A stretch of DNA of 32,347 bases, taken from contig CAIMBM010000186.1 in the NCBI GenBank assembly GCA_903839205.1, forward strand, positions 1-32,347. The letters are read 5' to 3'. Source of the stretch: an uncultured Holophagaceae bacterium. GTDB taxonomy: Bacteria; Acidobacteriota; Holophagae; Holophagales; Holophagaceae. The notes under the pieces were generated by a model. The model searched no databases, was not told the DNA's origin, and was given only the letters and a program-made list of their open reading frames with translations. A program made the translations under genes and the position numbers. Shown here piece after piece: positions 1-8,887 of the stretch (its first letter is position 1; every line of letters begins with the position of its first letter).

Positions 1-19
1 CGCCTCCTCCTCTACCTGT

Positions 20-48
20 CAGCTTCACTGCGTGAAGCTGTTTTCTTC
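20..48 (+). terminator. Rho-independent terminator of an upstream gene
   Basis: A perfect 9-bp stem (CAGCTTCAC / GTGAAGCTG) with a TGC loop is followed directly by TTTTCTTC. This is the classic form of an intrinsic terminator for a plus-strand gene that ends before the window begins. Confidence 0.75.
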
Positions 49-380
49 AGGACCACCAAAAAGATAGGGACCTATGGGTAATTTGCAATCACATAAGGCG
101 GGTTGTTTAACGCAACTATGAGCAGAGGCCGAATCCCAGCCTCGTTTCCAAGAAGGGATGACACAACACCCACCTTTAGGGCGACAACCCCCCTCCCGGT
201 GAAACGCACACCTGCCGCGGCCGGAATGTCAGCGCAGGCCTGCTGAGAAAACCCCTCACTCTGGATCCAAGGCTGCTTTCATATGAATTTCGTGTTATTT
301 TCGTCTTCATCCATCGAGGAAACCAGCTTGAGACAGTCCCCGGGTTCTGGTTTTTCGAGCGACCTAGAAGCGGCGCAGGA
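49..380. other. Gene-free stretch before dinB
   Basis: About 330 bases between the terminator and dinB, less GC-rich than the genes around it. I see no convincing ORF, RNA gene or LexA-like operator. The ORF-track entries on the minus strand here are the tails of antisense shadows. A promoter for dinB must lie here, but no -35/-10 pair stands out. Confidence 0.5.
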
Positions 381-1577
381 ATGACCCCCTCGCGCGATTC
401 CTTCGCAGACGGCGGCCCGGGGCCGGCCCGGCGCATCGCCCACCTGGACATGGACGCCTACTTCGCGTCCGTGGAACTGCTCCGCCATCCGGAGCTGCGC
501 GGCCAGCCCGTGGTCATCGGCGGCCGCCGCCGGACGGCGCCGCTGGAAGCGACCGGTTTCCAGCGCCTCAGGACCTACGCGGGACGGGGCGTGGTGACCA
601 CGGCCACCTACGAGGCCCGGGCCTTCGGCGTGCGCTCGGGCATGGGCCTCATGAAGGCGGCGGCCCTGGCCCCGGAGGCCATCCTGCTGCCCGGCGACTA
701 CGAGACCTACAGCCGGTTTTCGCGCACCTTCAAGGCCGCCGTGGCCGCCATCGCGCCCCGGATCGAAGACCGGGGCATCGACGAGATCTTCATCGATCTC
801 ACGGACCTGCCCGGCGAGACGCGGGACCTCGCCCAGCGGCTCAAGGAGGCCGTGCGGCAGGCCACGGGCCTCTCCTGTTCCATCGGCGTCACGCCCAACA
901 AGCTGCTCTCCAAGCTCGCCTCCGAACTCCAGAAGCCCGACGGCCTCACGATCCTCAGCCTGGAGGACATCCCCACCCGGATCTGGCCCCTGCCCTGTTC
1001 GGCCATCAACGGCATCGGCCCCAAGGCCAGCGCCAAGCTGGAGGCCCTCCAGATCCGCACCATCGGGGACCTGGCCGAGGCGGACCCGGCCATGCTTGTG
1101 GAGCGCTTCGGCCAGAGCTACGGGGCCTGGCTCCACGAGGCGGCCCACGGGCGGGACGACCGGCCCCTGGCGACCTCGCGGGAACCCAAGTCCATCAGCC
1201 GGGAAACCACCTTCGAACGGGATCTTCATCCCAAACACGATCGGGAGGAGCTCACGCGCATCCTGCTCAGGCTCTGCGAACGCCTGGCGGAGGACCTGGC
1301 CCGCAAGGGCTACCTGGCCGGGAACGTGGGCCTCAAGCTGCGCTACGCGGACTTCTCGACCATCACGCGCGATCACGCCCTCGAAGGTCCAGTCGCCGAG
1401 GCCAAGGCCCTGCGCGATGCGGTCCGGACCTGCCTGAGGCGCGTCCCCCTCGACCGGAAGCTCCGCCTCCTGGGCATCCGGGCGGGGTCGCTGGTGCGGC
1501 GGGAGGACCACCGACCGCCGGCCAATGCGACTCTGCGCGTGGCCGAACCAGGGCTCTTCCTGGACACAGAACGCTGA
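381..1577 (+). CDS. dinB: DNA polymerase IV (Y-family translesion polymerase)
   Basis: Error-prone Y-family polymerase that extends primers past damaged template bases in the cytoplasm. The palm motif HLDMDAYFASVE carries the metal ligand Asp23 and the steric-gate aromatic (Phe28), and GIDEIFIDLTD carries the second catalytic acidic pair. The little-finger region follows, including SISRETTFERDL. At 398 aa it is somewhat longer than E. coli DinB (351 aa), partly because of a ~15-residue insertion after VVIGGRRR before the conserved VTTATYEAR segment and partly because of N- and C-terminal tails. The ATG at 381 is the first good start, although AGGA abuts it too closely for an ideal ribosome site. 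It appears monocistronic and no SOS box was seen. The family call is firm; involvement in an SOS response is not shown. Confidence 0.95.
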   Translation: MTPSRDSFADGGPGPARRIAHLDMDAYFASVELLRHPELRGQPVVIGGRRRTAPLEATGFQRLRTYAGRGVVTTATYEARAFGVRSGMGLMKAAALAPEAILLPGDYETYSRFSRTFKAAVAAIAPRIEDRGIDEIFIDLTDLPGETRDLAQRLKEAVRQATGLSCSIGVTPNKLLSKLASELQKPDGLTILSLEDIPTRIWPLPCSAINGIGPKASAKLEALQIRTIGDLAEADPAMLVERFGQSYGAWLHEAAHGRDDRPLATSREPKSISRETTFERDLHPKHDREELTRILLRLCERLAEDLARKGYLAGNVGLKLRYADFSTITRDHALEGPVAEAKALRDAVRTCLRRVPLDRKLRLLGIRAGSLVRREDHRPPANATLRVAEPGLFLDTER

Positions 1578-1631
1578 GGCGGGGCCCAGGCGATCCCTGT
1601 TCCCGCCCGAGGGCTCACCCCGTCCCTGGTC

Positions 1632-1637
1632 TAGAAT
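1632..1637 (+). promoter_or_regulatory. Possible -10 box (TAGAAT) before the ABC transporter
   Basis: TAGAAT lies 51 bases before the ATG of the binding-protein gene, in the short gap after dinB. No good -35 hexamer is found at 16-18 bp upstream. The same CTAGAAT string occurs before the Cache-protein gene at 8808. Confidence 0.3.
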
Positions 1638-1688
1638 CTGGGAAGGAACCCCATCACCACCCGATCCGGCCCCTTGGAGGAGACCCCG

Positions 1689-2432
1689 ATGACCCTGCTC
1701 CGGAAAGCCCGCCTGGCCCTCGCGGCCCTGACCCTCGCGGCCCTGCCCCTCCTGGCCGCTCAGCCCAGGCTGGTGTTCGGGTCCGACTGCACCTTCCCGC
1801 CCATGGAGATGGTGGACGCCCACAAGCAGCTCGTGGGCTTCGACATCGACCTGATCCACGCGGTGGCCAGGGCCGCCGGCTTCGAGGCGGTGGTCAAGAA
1901 CACGGCCTGGGACGGCATCTTCGCCGGGCTCGCCGCCGGGGACTACGATGCCGTGCTTTCGTCGGTCACCATCACCCCCGAGCGCGCCCGCACCTTGGAT
2001 TTCTCCAGCCCGTACCTGGAGGCGGGCCAGGTGCTCATCGTCCCTCAGGGCCTCAACGGCCTCACGACCCTGGGCCAGTTCGGCGGCAAGAAGGTCGGCG
2101 CCCAGATCGGCACCACGGGGGCACTGGAAGTGGGGAAGCACCGGGACATCACGCTGAAGGCCTACGACGAGGCGGGCCTGGCGGTGGAGGACCTCTACGT
2201 GGGCCGGATCGACGCGGTGGTGCTGGACAGCCCCACGGCCCGGAACTATGTCCTGCGGAACGAGCGGTACAAGAGCCGGCTCAAGATCGTGGGCACCCCC
2301 TTCACCGACGAGCACTACGGCATCGCCGTGAAGAAGGGCAACCAGAAGGCCCTGGACCTCATCAACCGGGGACTGGACGCCATCCGGAAGGACGGGACCC
2401 TCGCCCGGCTCGTCCACAAGTGGCTGGACTAG
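1689..2432 (+). CDS. Polar amino-acid ABC transporter, periplasmic binding protein
   Basis: Periplasmic solute-binding protein (SBP_bac_3 family) that captures an amino acid and delivers it to the permease encoded next. Residues 1-24 form a signal peptide: MTLLRKAR, then a Leu/Ala-rich core ending LAAQ. The mature part shows the family signatures TFPPMEMVD, GFDIDLIHAVA, WDGIFAGLAAGDYDAVLSSVTIT and LDFSSPYLEAGQ. The ORF track starts at TTG 1674, but the ATG at 1689 sits just after GGAGGAGA and gives a proper signal peptide, so I prefer it (247 aa). It is followed after three bases by the permease gene. The exact substrate (glutamine, arginine, cystine or other) cannot be read from the sequence. 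Confidence 0.9.
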   Translation: MTLLRKARLALAALTLAALPLLAAQPRLVFGSDCTFPPMEMVDAHKQLVGFDIDLIHAVARAAGFEAVVKNTAWDGIFAGLAAGDYDAVLSSVTITPERARTLDFSSPYLEAGQVLIVPQGLNGLTTLGQFGGKKVGAQIGTTGALEVGKHRDITLKAYDEAGLAVEDLYVGRIDAVVLDSPTARNYVLRNERYKSRLKIVGTPFTDEHYGIAVKKGNQKALDLINRGLDAIRKDGTLARLVHKWLD

Positions 2433-2435
2433 CCG

Positions 2436-3266
2436 ATGACGGCTCTCGGCCCCGCTGGTGACGGGATGAGAGGCAGGCCCCTGGCGGATCCGGCGAGCGC
2501 CATGCACCTCAACGAAAGCTCCCTCATCCCCGGGGACCGGGAGACCCTCGCGGCCTGGAAGATCGCCTTCTTCGGCGCCATTGCCCTCACCCTTGCCCTG
2601 CCGCTCTTTCGGCCCCACCCGTTCCTGGAGATCCTGGCCTTCGTGCCGGAGGGTCTCACGGCCACCTTCACGGTCACCCTGGCCTCCATCGGCCTCGCCC
2701 TGGTGCTCGGGCTCCTCGCCGGCCTGGGGCGCATCGCCCGGACCACGGTGATCAACCGCATCGCCACGGTCTACGTGGAGGTGGTGCGGGGGATCCCGCT
2801 GCTGGTCCAGCTGTTCTACATCTATTACGCGCTGGGGCCCCTGCTCCACCTGAACGGGCTCCTGTCGGCCATCGCCGCCCTCTCCATCTGTTACGGCGCC
2901 TACCTGGCGGAAATCTTCCGGGCCGGCCTCCAGTCCATTCCGAAAGGGCAGATGGAGGCGGCCCTGGCCCTGGGCCTGTCCAGGACCCAGGCCCTGTGGC
3001 GGGTCATCCTGCCCCAGACCATCCGGGTGATCCTGCCGCCCATCGGCAACGAGTTCATCGCCCTGCTCAAGGACTCCTCGCTGGTGTCCATCCTGGCCGT
3101 GTCGGACCTGCTGCGCCGGGGGCGGGAGTACGCCTCGACGTCCTTCGACTACCTGGAGGCCTACACCGTCGTGGCCCTCATCTACCTCATCATGACGCTC
3201 TTCTTCTCGCGTCTGGTGGGCCTCCTGGAAGAGAGGTTGCGGACCCATGGCCGACAGCATCATTAG
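2436..3266 (+). CDS. Polar amino-acid ABC transporter, permease
   Basis: Inner-membrane permease of the HisM/GlnP type. It shows several hydrophobic spans ([14 protein letters not shown], the [17 protein letters not shown] region, [20 protein letters not shown], and a C-terminal [14 protein letters not shown]). The cytoplasmic EAA loop, [21 protein letters not shown], docks the ATPase. The start is uncertain: ATG 2436 follows the binding-protein stop almost immediately, while ATG 2502 (MHLNESS) would remove 22 unconserved residues. The gene overlaps the ATPase gene by 20 bases, indicating translational coupling in a three-gene operon. The protein probably works as a homodimer because no second permease is present. 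Confidence 0.9.
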   Translation: MTALGPAGDGMRGRPLADPASAMHLNESSLIPGDRETLAAWKIAFFGAIALTLALPLFRPHPFLEILAFVPEGLTATFTVTLASIGLALVLGLLAGLGRIARTTVINRIATVYVEVVRGIPLLVQLFYIYYALGPLLHLNGLLSAIAALSICYGAYLAEIFRAGLQSIPKGQMEAALALGLSRTQALWRVILPQTIRVILPPIGNEFIALLKDSSLVSILAVSDLLRRGREYASTSFDYLEAYTVVALIYLIMTLFFSRLVGLLEERLRTHGRQHH

Positions 3267-3981
3267 GATCCGTCAGGCCCGGAAGCGCTTCGGCGCCGTC
3301 GAGGCCCTGAGGGGGGTGGACCTCGAGGTGGCCCGGGGCGAGGTCGTCCTCGTGGTGGGTCCCTCGGGTTCGGGCAAGAGCACCCTGCTCCGGGCCGTGA
3401 ACCGCCTGGAGACCCTCAGCTCCGGCGAGATCTGGGTCGAGGACACCTGCGTGACCAGCGCCCGGGCCGACATCCGGCGGATCCGCGAGGAAGTGGGCAT
3501 GGTGTTCCAGAGCTTCAACCTGTTTCCCCACCTCACCGTGACCGAGAACCTCGCCCTGGCGCCCACCCTTGTGAAAGGAGAGCCTACGGCGGCGGTACTG
3601 CAGCGGGCCGAGGCCCTGCTGGCCCGGGTGGGACTGTCGGACAAGGCCCACGCCTATCCCGACCAGCTGTCCGGCGGCCAGCAGCAGCGGGTGGCCATCG
3701 CCCGGGCCCTGGCCATGCAGCCCAAGATCATGCTGTTCGACGAACCCACCAGCGCCCTGGACCCGGAGATGATCAAGGAGGTCCTGGACGTCATGCTGGA
3801 CCTGGCCCGGGAGGGCATGACCATGCTGGTGGTCTCCCACGAGATGGGCTTCGCCCGCGCCGCGGCCGACCGGGTGGTCTTCATGGACGAGGGCCTGGTG
3901 GTGGAAGCCGGCCCGCCCGCCGCGCTCTTCGAGCACCCGCAGGAGGAGCGCACCCGGCGCTTCCTGGACCACATCCTCTAG
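3247..3981 (+). CDS. Polar amino-acid ABC transporter, ATP-binding protein
   Basis: ATPase subunit of the GlnQ/HisP type (244 aa) that powers uptake. Walker A is GPSGSGKST, the Q-loop is in [13 protein letters not shown], the ABC signature is [14 protein letters not shown], Walker B is [14 protein letters not shown], and the switch histidine is in VVSHEMGF. The ATG at 3247 lies inside the end of the permease gene. It is the last gene of the operon and converges on glcF, only 40 bases away, with no clear terminator between them. Confidence 0.93.
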   Translation: MADSIIRIRQARKRFGAVEALRGVDLEVARGEVVLVVGPSGSGKSTLLRAVNRLETLSSGEIWVEDTCVTSARADIRRIREEVGMVFQSFNLFPHLTVTENLALAPTLVKGEPTAAVLQRAEALLARVGLSDKAHAYPDQLSGGQQQRVAIARALAMQPKIMLFDEPTSALDPEMIKEVLDVMLDLAREGMTMLVVSHEMGFARAAADRVVFMDEGLVVEAGPPAALFEHPQEERTRRFLDHIL

Positions 3982-4021
3982 GGACCAGGCTGGGTGGGCC
4001 CATGCCCTCGGAGCAAGAGGC

Positions 4022-5260
4022 CTAGGCGCCCAGGCTCTCGTCGATGAGTTCGATCCAGTGCCGCACGGGCACGGAAGTGCCCGCCTGGAGGTGGGCGATG
4101 CAGCCGGCGTTGGCGCTGACGATCACCCCGGGGGACCCGGCCGTGAGGGCCGTCACCTTGAGGTCGCGCAGCTGCTCCGCCAGCTCCGGTTCCAGGATGG
4201 AATAGGTGCCGGCCGCCCCGCAGCACATGTGCCTATCGGCGACGGTGCGGAGCGTGTACCCCGCCGCCTGCAGCAGGGCCTCCACCGCGCCGCGGACCTG
4301 CTGCCCGTGCTGCAGCGTGCAGGGGCTGTGGAAGGCGGTGGCCGTTCCCGGTCGATCCTTCCGGGCGCCCTCCAACAGGCGGGCCAGCGGCTCCTGCTCC
4401 CCCACGATCACCTCGCTGAGATCCCGCACTGCCGCCGCCACCCGGGCCGCCTTCTGGGCATAGACCGGATCGTCCTGCAGCAGGTGGCCGTAGTCGCGCA
4501 CATGCACACCGCAGCCCGAGGCGGTCATGACGATGGCCTCGGCCCCGGCCTCCAGCAGGGGAAGCCACGCGTCGATGAGGCGACGCGCGTCCTCGCGGGC
4601 CGCCCCCACGGCATCGAGATGGAACCGGACCGCTCCGCAGCAGCCCACGCCCGGCGCGTCCAGCAGCGTGATGCCCAGCCGGTCCAGCACCCGGGCCGCG
4701 GCCGCGTTGATGTTGGGATACATCGAGGGCTGCACACATCCCGCCAGCTCGATCATCGTCCGCGGGTGGAGACGTGAGGGACGGATCCCCGCCCCGCGCT
4801 GCTCTGGGACCTTGGCCCGGAGGACCCGCGGCAGCAGCGACCGCACCATCCGGCCCAGCCCCAGGGCCACGCCGAAGAGCCCCGCATGGGGCAGGGTGTT
4901 CCGGAGGAGGCCCCGGAGCAGCCGGGCCCGGCCCCGGCGGGGCACCTTCGCCTCCACCACCTCCCGCCCGATGTCCAGCAGCCGCGAGTACTGTACGCCC
5001 GAGGGGCAGGTGGTCTCGCAGGAGCGGCAGTTCAGGCAGCGGTCCAGGTGCAGCTGGGTCCTGGCCGTGGGCTCCTCGCCTTCCAGCACCGACTTGATCA
5101 GGTAGATGCGTCCCCGGGGACCGTCCAGCTCGTTCCCCAGCACCTGGTAGGTGGGACAGGTGGCCGTGCAGAACCCGCAGTGCACGCAGGCCCGCAGGAT
5201 GGCCTCGGCCTCCTGCCCGGCCCGGGTGTCCTTGATGAAGTCGGCGAGGTGGGTTTCCAT
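4022..5260 (-). CDS. glcF: Glycolate oxidase iron-sulfur subunit
   Basis: Electron-transfer subunit of membrane-associated glycolate (possibly D-lactate-type) oxidase. It passes electrons from the FAD subunits GlcD/GlcE to the quinone pool. Two 4Fe-4S motifs lie near the N-terminus, CVHCGFCTATCP and CLNCRSCETTCP. Two CCG-type cysteine-rich domains follow, ending in GVGCCGAV and HMCCGAAGTYS. The ORF track extends far upstream, but the true start is the ATG at 5260 (METHLADFIKD), whose A overlaps the last base of the glcE stop codon. The 412-aa length matches the family (~407). Last gene of glcDEF. Confidence 0.93.
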   Translation of the reverse strand: METHLADFIKDTRAGQEAEAILRACVHCGFCTATCPTYQVLGNELDGPRGRIYLIKSVLEGEEPTARTQLHLDRCLNCRSCETTCPSGVQYSRLLDIGREVVEAKVPRRGRARLLRGLLRNTLPHAGLFGVALGLGRMVRSLLPRVLRAKVPEQRGAGIRPSRLHPRTMIELAGCVQPSMYPNINAAAARVLDRLGITLLDAPGVGCCGAVRFHLDAVGAAREDARRLIDAWLPLLEAGAEAIVMTASGCGVHVRDYGHLLQDDPVYAQKAARVAAAVRDLSEVIVGEQEPLARLLEGARKDRPGTATAFHSPCTLQHGQQVRGAVEALLQAAGYTLRTVADRHMCCGAAGTYSILEPELAEQLRDLKVTALTAGSPGVIVSANAGCIAHLQAGTSVPVRHWIELIDESLGA

Positions 5261-6306
5261 CAGAGGTCCGGGAGCAGGCGCCCGGGGTTGAAGACGCCAT
5301 GTGGATCGAAGGCGGCCTTCAGGCGACGATGGACCGTGGCCAGGGGCGCCGGCAGGGGCGTGAAGACGCCCGCGGTCCGGTTCCCGCCCCGAAACAGGGT
5401 GGCGTGGCCCCCGGCCCGGCGGGCCGCGTCCCGCAGCAGGGTCGCATCGAGGTCCCCGCGCAGCCAGCGCTGGGCGCCGCCCCACTCGATGAGCACGTCT
5501 CCAGGCAGGTCCAACGGGGGGGCGGTGGATGGCAAGGAAAGGCGCCACAGGGGGGCCTCGCCGGCGAAGAAGGGATGCCCCTGGTCGCGCAGGGCCGTCC
5601 AGTGGCTCGCGGCATCCCCGTCGGGCACCCGCACCCCGCCCAGGGTCCCACAGGCATCCCGCACGGCCGCTTCGGCCCCGGCGAGCCGGACCATCAGCCC
5701 CTGATCGTCCCAGGCCGCGGCCGTGATGGGCAGGGGCCGTCCGGCCCACAGGTTCATGGTCTCCAGGGCCCGGCCCTGGGCCAGCTGGAAGCGCAGGGTG
5801 GCCTGGGCGACAGGCAGTGGCAGCACCTTGATCGAGGCCTCCAGGATCAGGCCGAGGGTGCCCAGGCTGCCGGCCAGTAGGCGGGATACATCGAAGCCGG
5901 CCACGTTCTTCATCACCTGGCCACCGAAGGTGAGCACCCGCCCTTCACCGTCCATGAGCTTCGCGCCCAGCACGAAGTCCCGCAGGGCTCCGTGGCTCGC
6001 CCGCCCCGGCCCCGACAGCCCGGCGGCCATGGCCCCCCCTAGGGTCGCCGGGCCCCGGAAGGTGGGCGGCTCAAAGGCCAGCCACTGGCCCCGCTCCGCC
6101 AGGACGGCGGTCAGCTCAGCCAGGGGAGTGCCCGCCCGGGCCGTCACCACCAGTTCCGAAGGCTCGTAGCTGACGATGCCCCGATAGGCACTCACGTCCA
6201 GCGGTTCCCCGGCCAGGGGACCCCCGTAGAAGTCCTTGCTGCCGCCGCCCCGGATGCGGAGCGGCCTGCGCTCCAGGATGCGTTCGCGGAAGGCCTCGAG
6301 GCTCAC
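5260..6306 (-). CDS. glcE: Glycolate oxidase FAD-binding subunit
   Basis: FAD-binding (PCMH/FAD_binding_4) subunit of glycolate oxidase, 348 aa, close to E. coli GlcE (350 aa). Flavin-domain signatures include LRIRGGGSKDFYG near residue 16, the FRGPATLGGAMAAGLSGPG segment and QVMKNVAGFDVSRLLAGS. It starts with GTG in a GTGA overlap with the glcD stop and ends overlapping the glcF start, so the three proteins are translationally coupled. GlcE resembles the FAD domain of GlcD but lacks the full catalytic C-terminal part. Glycolate rather than another 2-hydroxyacid is inferred from the D-E-F set. Confidence 0.92.
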   Translation of the reverse strand: MSLEAFRERILERRPLRIRGGGSKDFYGGPLAGEPLDVSAYRGIVSYEPSELVVTARAGTPLAELTAVLAERGQWLAFEPPTFRGPATLGGAMAAGLSGPGRASHGALRDFVLGAKLMDGEGRVLTFGGQVMKNVAGFDVSRLLAGSLGTLGLILEASIKVLPLPVAQATLRFQLAQGRALETMNLWAGRPLPITAAAWDDQGLMVRLAGAEAAVRDACGTLGGVRVPDGDAASHWTALRDQGHPFFAGEAPLWRLSLPSTAPPLDLPGDVLIEWGGAQRWLRGDLDATLLRDAARRAGGHATLFRGGNRTAGVFTPLPAPLATVHRRLKAAFDPHGVFNPGRLLPDL

Positions 6307-7805
6307 AGGCGCTCCAGCTCAGGGAAGGGCAGGTTGCCCTGGTGGACGCGCATGCGCCCCATCTCGGCGCAACGGTGCAGGGAGGGGATCGCCTTGACGG
6401 GATTGAGCAGGCCCTGGGGATCGAAGGCGCGCTTGATGCCGTGGAAGACCTTCAGCTCGTCCGGGAGGAACTGCCCGCACATGGCGTCGAGCTTCTCGAA
6501 ACCCACGCCATGCTCGCCGGTGATGGTCCCGCCCAGGGCCACCGACAGCCGGAGGATCTCCGCCCCGAAGGCCTCGGTGCGCTCCAGCTGGCCGGCCACG
6601 TTGGCGTCGTAGAGGATGAGCGGGTGCAGGTTGCCGTCGCCCGCATGGAAGACGTTGATGCAGCGCAGGCCGTAGGTCACCTCCATGGCCGCGATGGCCG
6701 TGAGCATGTCCCCGAGACGCTTCCGGGGAATGGTGCCGTCCATGCAGTAGTAGTCGGGCGAAATGCGCCCCGCCGAGGGGAAGGCCGCCTTGCGGCCCGC
6801 CCAGAACCGGATCCGCTCGGCCTCGTCCCGGGAGACGCGGATGCCCGTGGCCCCGCCGCGCTCCAGCACCGCCCGCATGCGGGCGATCTCTTCGGCCACC
6901 TCCTGGGCCGTGCCGTCCGCTTCGCAGAGCAGGATGGCGGCGGCGTCCAGGTCGTAGCCCGCGTGGACGAAGGGCTCCACCGCCGCGGTGACGCCCCGGT
7001 CCATCATCTCCAGGCCCGCCGGGATGGAGCCCGCGGCGATCACGGCCGCCACCGCCTCGCCCGCCTTCCTCACATCGTCGAAGCTGGCCATGAGGCACTG
7101 GGCCGTCCGCGGCCTGGGGATGAGCCGGACGGTCACCTCCGTGACGACGCCCAGGAGCCCCTCAGAACCGATGAAGAGGGCCAGCAGGTCCAGGCCGGGG
7201 GCGTCCAGGGCCTGGCTCCCCAGCTCCAGGATGTCGCCTTCGATGGTCACGATCCGCAGGCGGAGCACGTTGTGCACCGTGAGGCCGTACTTGAGGCAGT
7301 GCACGCCGCCGGCATTCTCCGCCACGTTCCCGCCGATGGTGCAGGCGATCTGGGAGCTCGGATCAGGGGCGTAGTAGAGGCCGTGGGGCAGGGCCGCCTC
7401 GGAGATGGCCAGGTTCCTCACCCCGGTCTGCACCACCGCCACCCGGGCCAAGGGGTCGAGGTGGAGGATGCGGTTCAGCTTCGCCAGACTCAGCAGGATG
7501 CCTTGGGGGTGGGGCATGGAGCCGGCCGAGAGGCCCGTGCCCGCACCCCGGGGCACGACGGGGATGCCCGCCCGGTGGCAGGCCGCCAGGACGGCCACCA
7601 CCTGGGCTTCGTCCTCGGGCAGGGCCACGGCCAGGGGCAGCCGGCGGTAGGCGGAGAGGCCGTCGCATTCGTAGGGGCGCAGCAGCTCTTCATCGGTGAC
7701 GAGCGAGGCCGGGGGCAGGAGGGCCCGCAGCTCCGCCAGCAGCGATTCGGGTGAGGTGCCCTGGAAGTCCGGATCCCGTTCGGGGGAGTGTTCGCGCACG
7801 GTCAT
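6303..7805 (-). CDS. glcD: Glycolate oxidase catalytic FAD subunit
   Basis: Catalytic flavoprotein oxidising glycolate to glyoxylate (GlcD / D-lactate dehydrogenase family). The FAD-binding segment PRGAGTGLSAGSMPHPQG is followed by ACTIGGNVAENAGGVHCLKYG and GSEGLLGVVTEVTVRLIP. The C-terminal FAD-oxidase domain contains CINVFHAGDGNLHPLILYD and the ending GEHGVGFEKLDAM. The ORF runs upstream to 8105, but ATG 7805 (MTVREHSPERD), preceded by a GGGG-rich ribosome-binding stretch, gives 500 aa, almost exactly the E. coli length (499). First gene of glcDEF, with a 4-base overlap into glcE. No FadR/GntR-type glc regulator is adjacent. Confidence 0.93.
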   Translation of the reverse strand: MTVREHSPERDPDFQGTSPESLLAELRALLPPASLVTDEELLRPYECDGLSAYRRLPLAVALPEDEAQVVAVLAACHRAGIPVVPRGAGTGLSAGSMPHPQGILLSLAKLNRILHLDPLARVAVVQTGVRNLAISEAALPHGLYYAPDPSSQIACTIGGNVAENAGGVHCLKYGLTVHNVLRLRIVTIEGDILELGSQALDAPGLDLLALFIGSEGLLGVVTEVTVRLIPRPRTAQCLMASFDDVRKAGEAVAAVIAAGSIPAGLEMMDRGVTAAVEPFVHAGYDLDAAAILLCEADGTAQEVAEEIARMRAVLERGGATGIRVSRDEAERIRFWAGRKAAFPSAGRISPDYYCMDGTIPRKRLGDMLTAIAAMEVTYGLRCINVFHAGDGNLHPLILYDANVAGQLERTEAFGAEILRLSVALGGTITGEHGVGFEKLDAMCGQFLPDELKVFHGIKRAFDPQGLLNPVKAIPSLHRCAEMGRMRVHQGNLPFPELERL

Positions 7806-8128
7806 CCCCGGGGATGGGGGGCCGAGGATACCGGCGGCCTGAGTCCGGGCTTCGGGCCCGGGCACGCTTGGCTGGCCCAGGGAGATGCGACGGAAGAGGT
7901 GGGCATGGGCCCTCTGGGATGAAGCGGTGGCTCCTGGATCCTCCCCCGATCCCGAAGGCGCTGTCAAGCCTGATGCCAGGGGCGGTGCCATGGAGAAAAA
8001 CGTCACCAGATCTTCCCGGGGATTGGCCGGAAGCGCACCACCGGCGCCGCGCCGGGGGCCCGCGAACGGAAGCGCCCTCGCCGGGTTGCGGGCGCCGGCC
8101 CCCATGAGATCATTTCCGCGGAGGCGCT
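7806..8128. other. Intergenic region between divergent glcD and an unknown gene
   Basis: About 320 bases separating minus-strand glcD from the plus-strand gene at 8129. Apart from the candidate glc promoter and GGAGG at 8120-8124 (ribosome site of the next gene) I see no gene, repeat or RNA. The glcD-frame ORF continues through it but looks non-coding and lacks a better start. Confidence 0.5.
7938..7967 (-). promoter_or_regulatory. Candidate sigma-70 promoter for glcDEF
   Basis: On the minus strand a perfect TTGACA (7967-7962) is followed after 18 bases by GAGGAT, a weak -10 match, 130 bases before the glcD ATG. The -35 is notable in such GC-rich DNA, but the -10 is poor. Confidence 0.35.
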
Positions 8129-8668
8129 ATGGCCAGGCGGACGCCGGCTCCCTACAGACCCGAATGGATTCCCTTCCCGGGCATGCAGCAGGCCTTCTCC
8201 CTCGTGGGCTCGAAGGGCACCCTCTACTGGCGCGGCACCAAGGGCTGGTGGGCCCAGCGGCCGGGCAGTGAGGGTATGGTCGGGCCGTTCTCCCGCGACC
8301 ACCAGGCCCGGAAGTGGGCCGAGGAACCGGCCCGGGAAGCCCACGCACAGAAGGTCCAGGCCGCCCAGGCGAAGGCGGCCCGCCGGTCGGCCGAGGCGGA
8401 GCAGGTCCAGCTGAACACCTGGGGGGTCCTCCCGCCTGCGGAACGCAAACTGTGCCCCGGCCAGGTCTGGGGGATGAAGCAGGAGTCCTTCCAGGACCAC
8501 CAGCTGCTCATCCTCCAGCTCAGGAAAGAGTCTGTGCTGGCCCTCATCCGGTCCGGGAAGAAACCCTGGGGGCTATGCCCTCAGGATGTGCGGAGCCATC
8601 ACGCGATCCTGCGCCTCTACCGCTACCAGGGGGAGGCCAAGATCCCCAAGGGCAAGGCCAGGGACTAG
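8129..8668 (+). CDS. Hypothetical protein (179 aa)
   Basis: I do not recognise this protein. It is soluble, with no signal peptide or membrane segment. Three parts are visible: an N-terminal region rich in aromatics and glycines (YWRGTKGWWAQRPG), a charged Ala/Gln/Lys helix likely to form a short coiled coil (about residues 62-92), and a C-terminal globular part with LLILQLRKESVLALIRSGKKPW and HHAILRLYRYQGEAK. The start is well supported by GGAGG four bases upstream. It stands alone between the divergent glc operon and a hairpin, and its neighbours give no functional clue. The ordinary reading frame and ribosome site make it a probable real gene. Confidence 0.65.
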   Translation: MARRTPAPYRPEWIPFPGMQQAFSLVGSKGTLYWRGTKGWWAQRPGSEGMVGPFSRDHQARKWAEEPAREAHAQKVQAAQAKAARRSAEAEQVQLNTWGVLPPAERKLCPGQVWGMKQESFQDHQLLILQLRKESVLALIRSGKKPWGLCPQDVRSHHAILRLYRYQGEAKIPKGKARD

Positions 8669-8689
8669 GGCCCTGTCGGGATAGGGCCC
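8668..8689 (+). terminator. Stem-loop after the 179-aa gene
   Basis: GGGCCCT / AGGGCCC forms a 7-bp stem with an 8-base loop starting at the last base of the stop codon. There is no U-tract, so it is a weak terminator or simply an mRNA 3' hairpin. Confidence 0.35.
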
Positions 8690-8808
8690 GCCTGAGCTGC
8701 AGTACCGTGTTATGAAACAGGGCACAGGCCACGGAGATGCCTCGTAAGCCGCTGGTCGGAATGGCCCCTGGGCCCGCGTGGAGGAGCATCAGGGGCGCCA
8801 GGATCCGC

Positions 8809-8814
8809 TAGAAT
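8809..8814 (+). promoter_or_regulatory. Possible -10 box (TAGAAT) before the Cache-protein gene
   Basis: CTAGAAT occurs 74 bases before the start codon at 8888, without an obvious -35. It is identical to the string at 1631 upstream of the ABC transporter operon. Confidence 0.3.
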
Positions 8815-8887
8815 ATCCCTTGCCAGGATGAGAAATCGGTCAGGCGCACCCAGGTAAAATCCAACCATTAAAGCAAAGGCGATTTCC

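Noticed and set aside
279-3263. 994-aa minus-strand ORF
   Set aside because: Antisense shadow of dinB and the ABC transporter genes in GC-rich DNA. Its His/Gly/Glu/Val-rich sequence has no domain, and the sense genes are clearly real.
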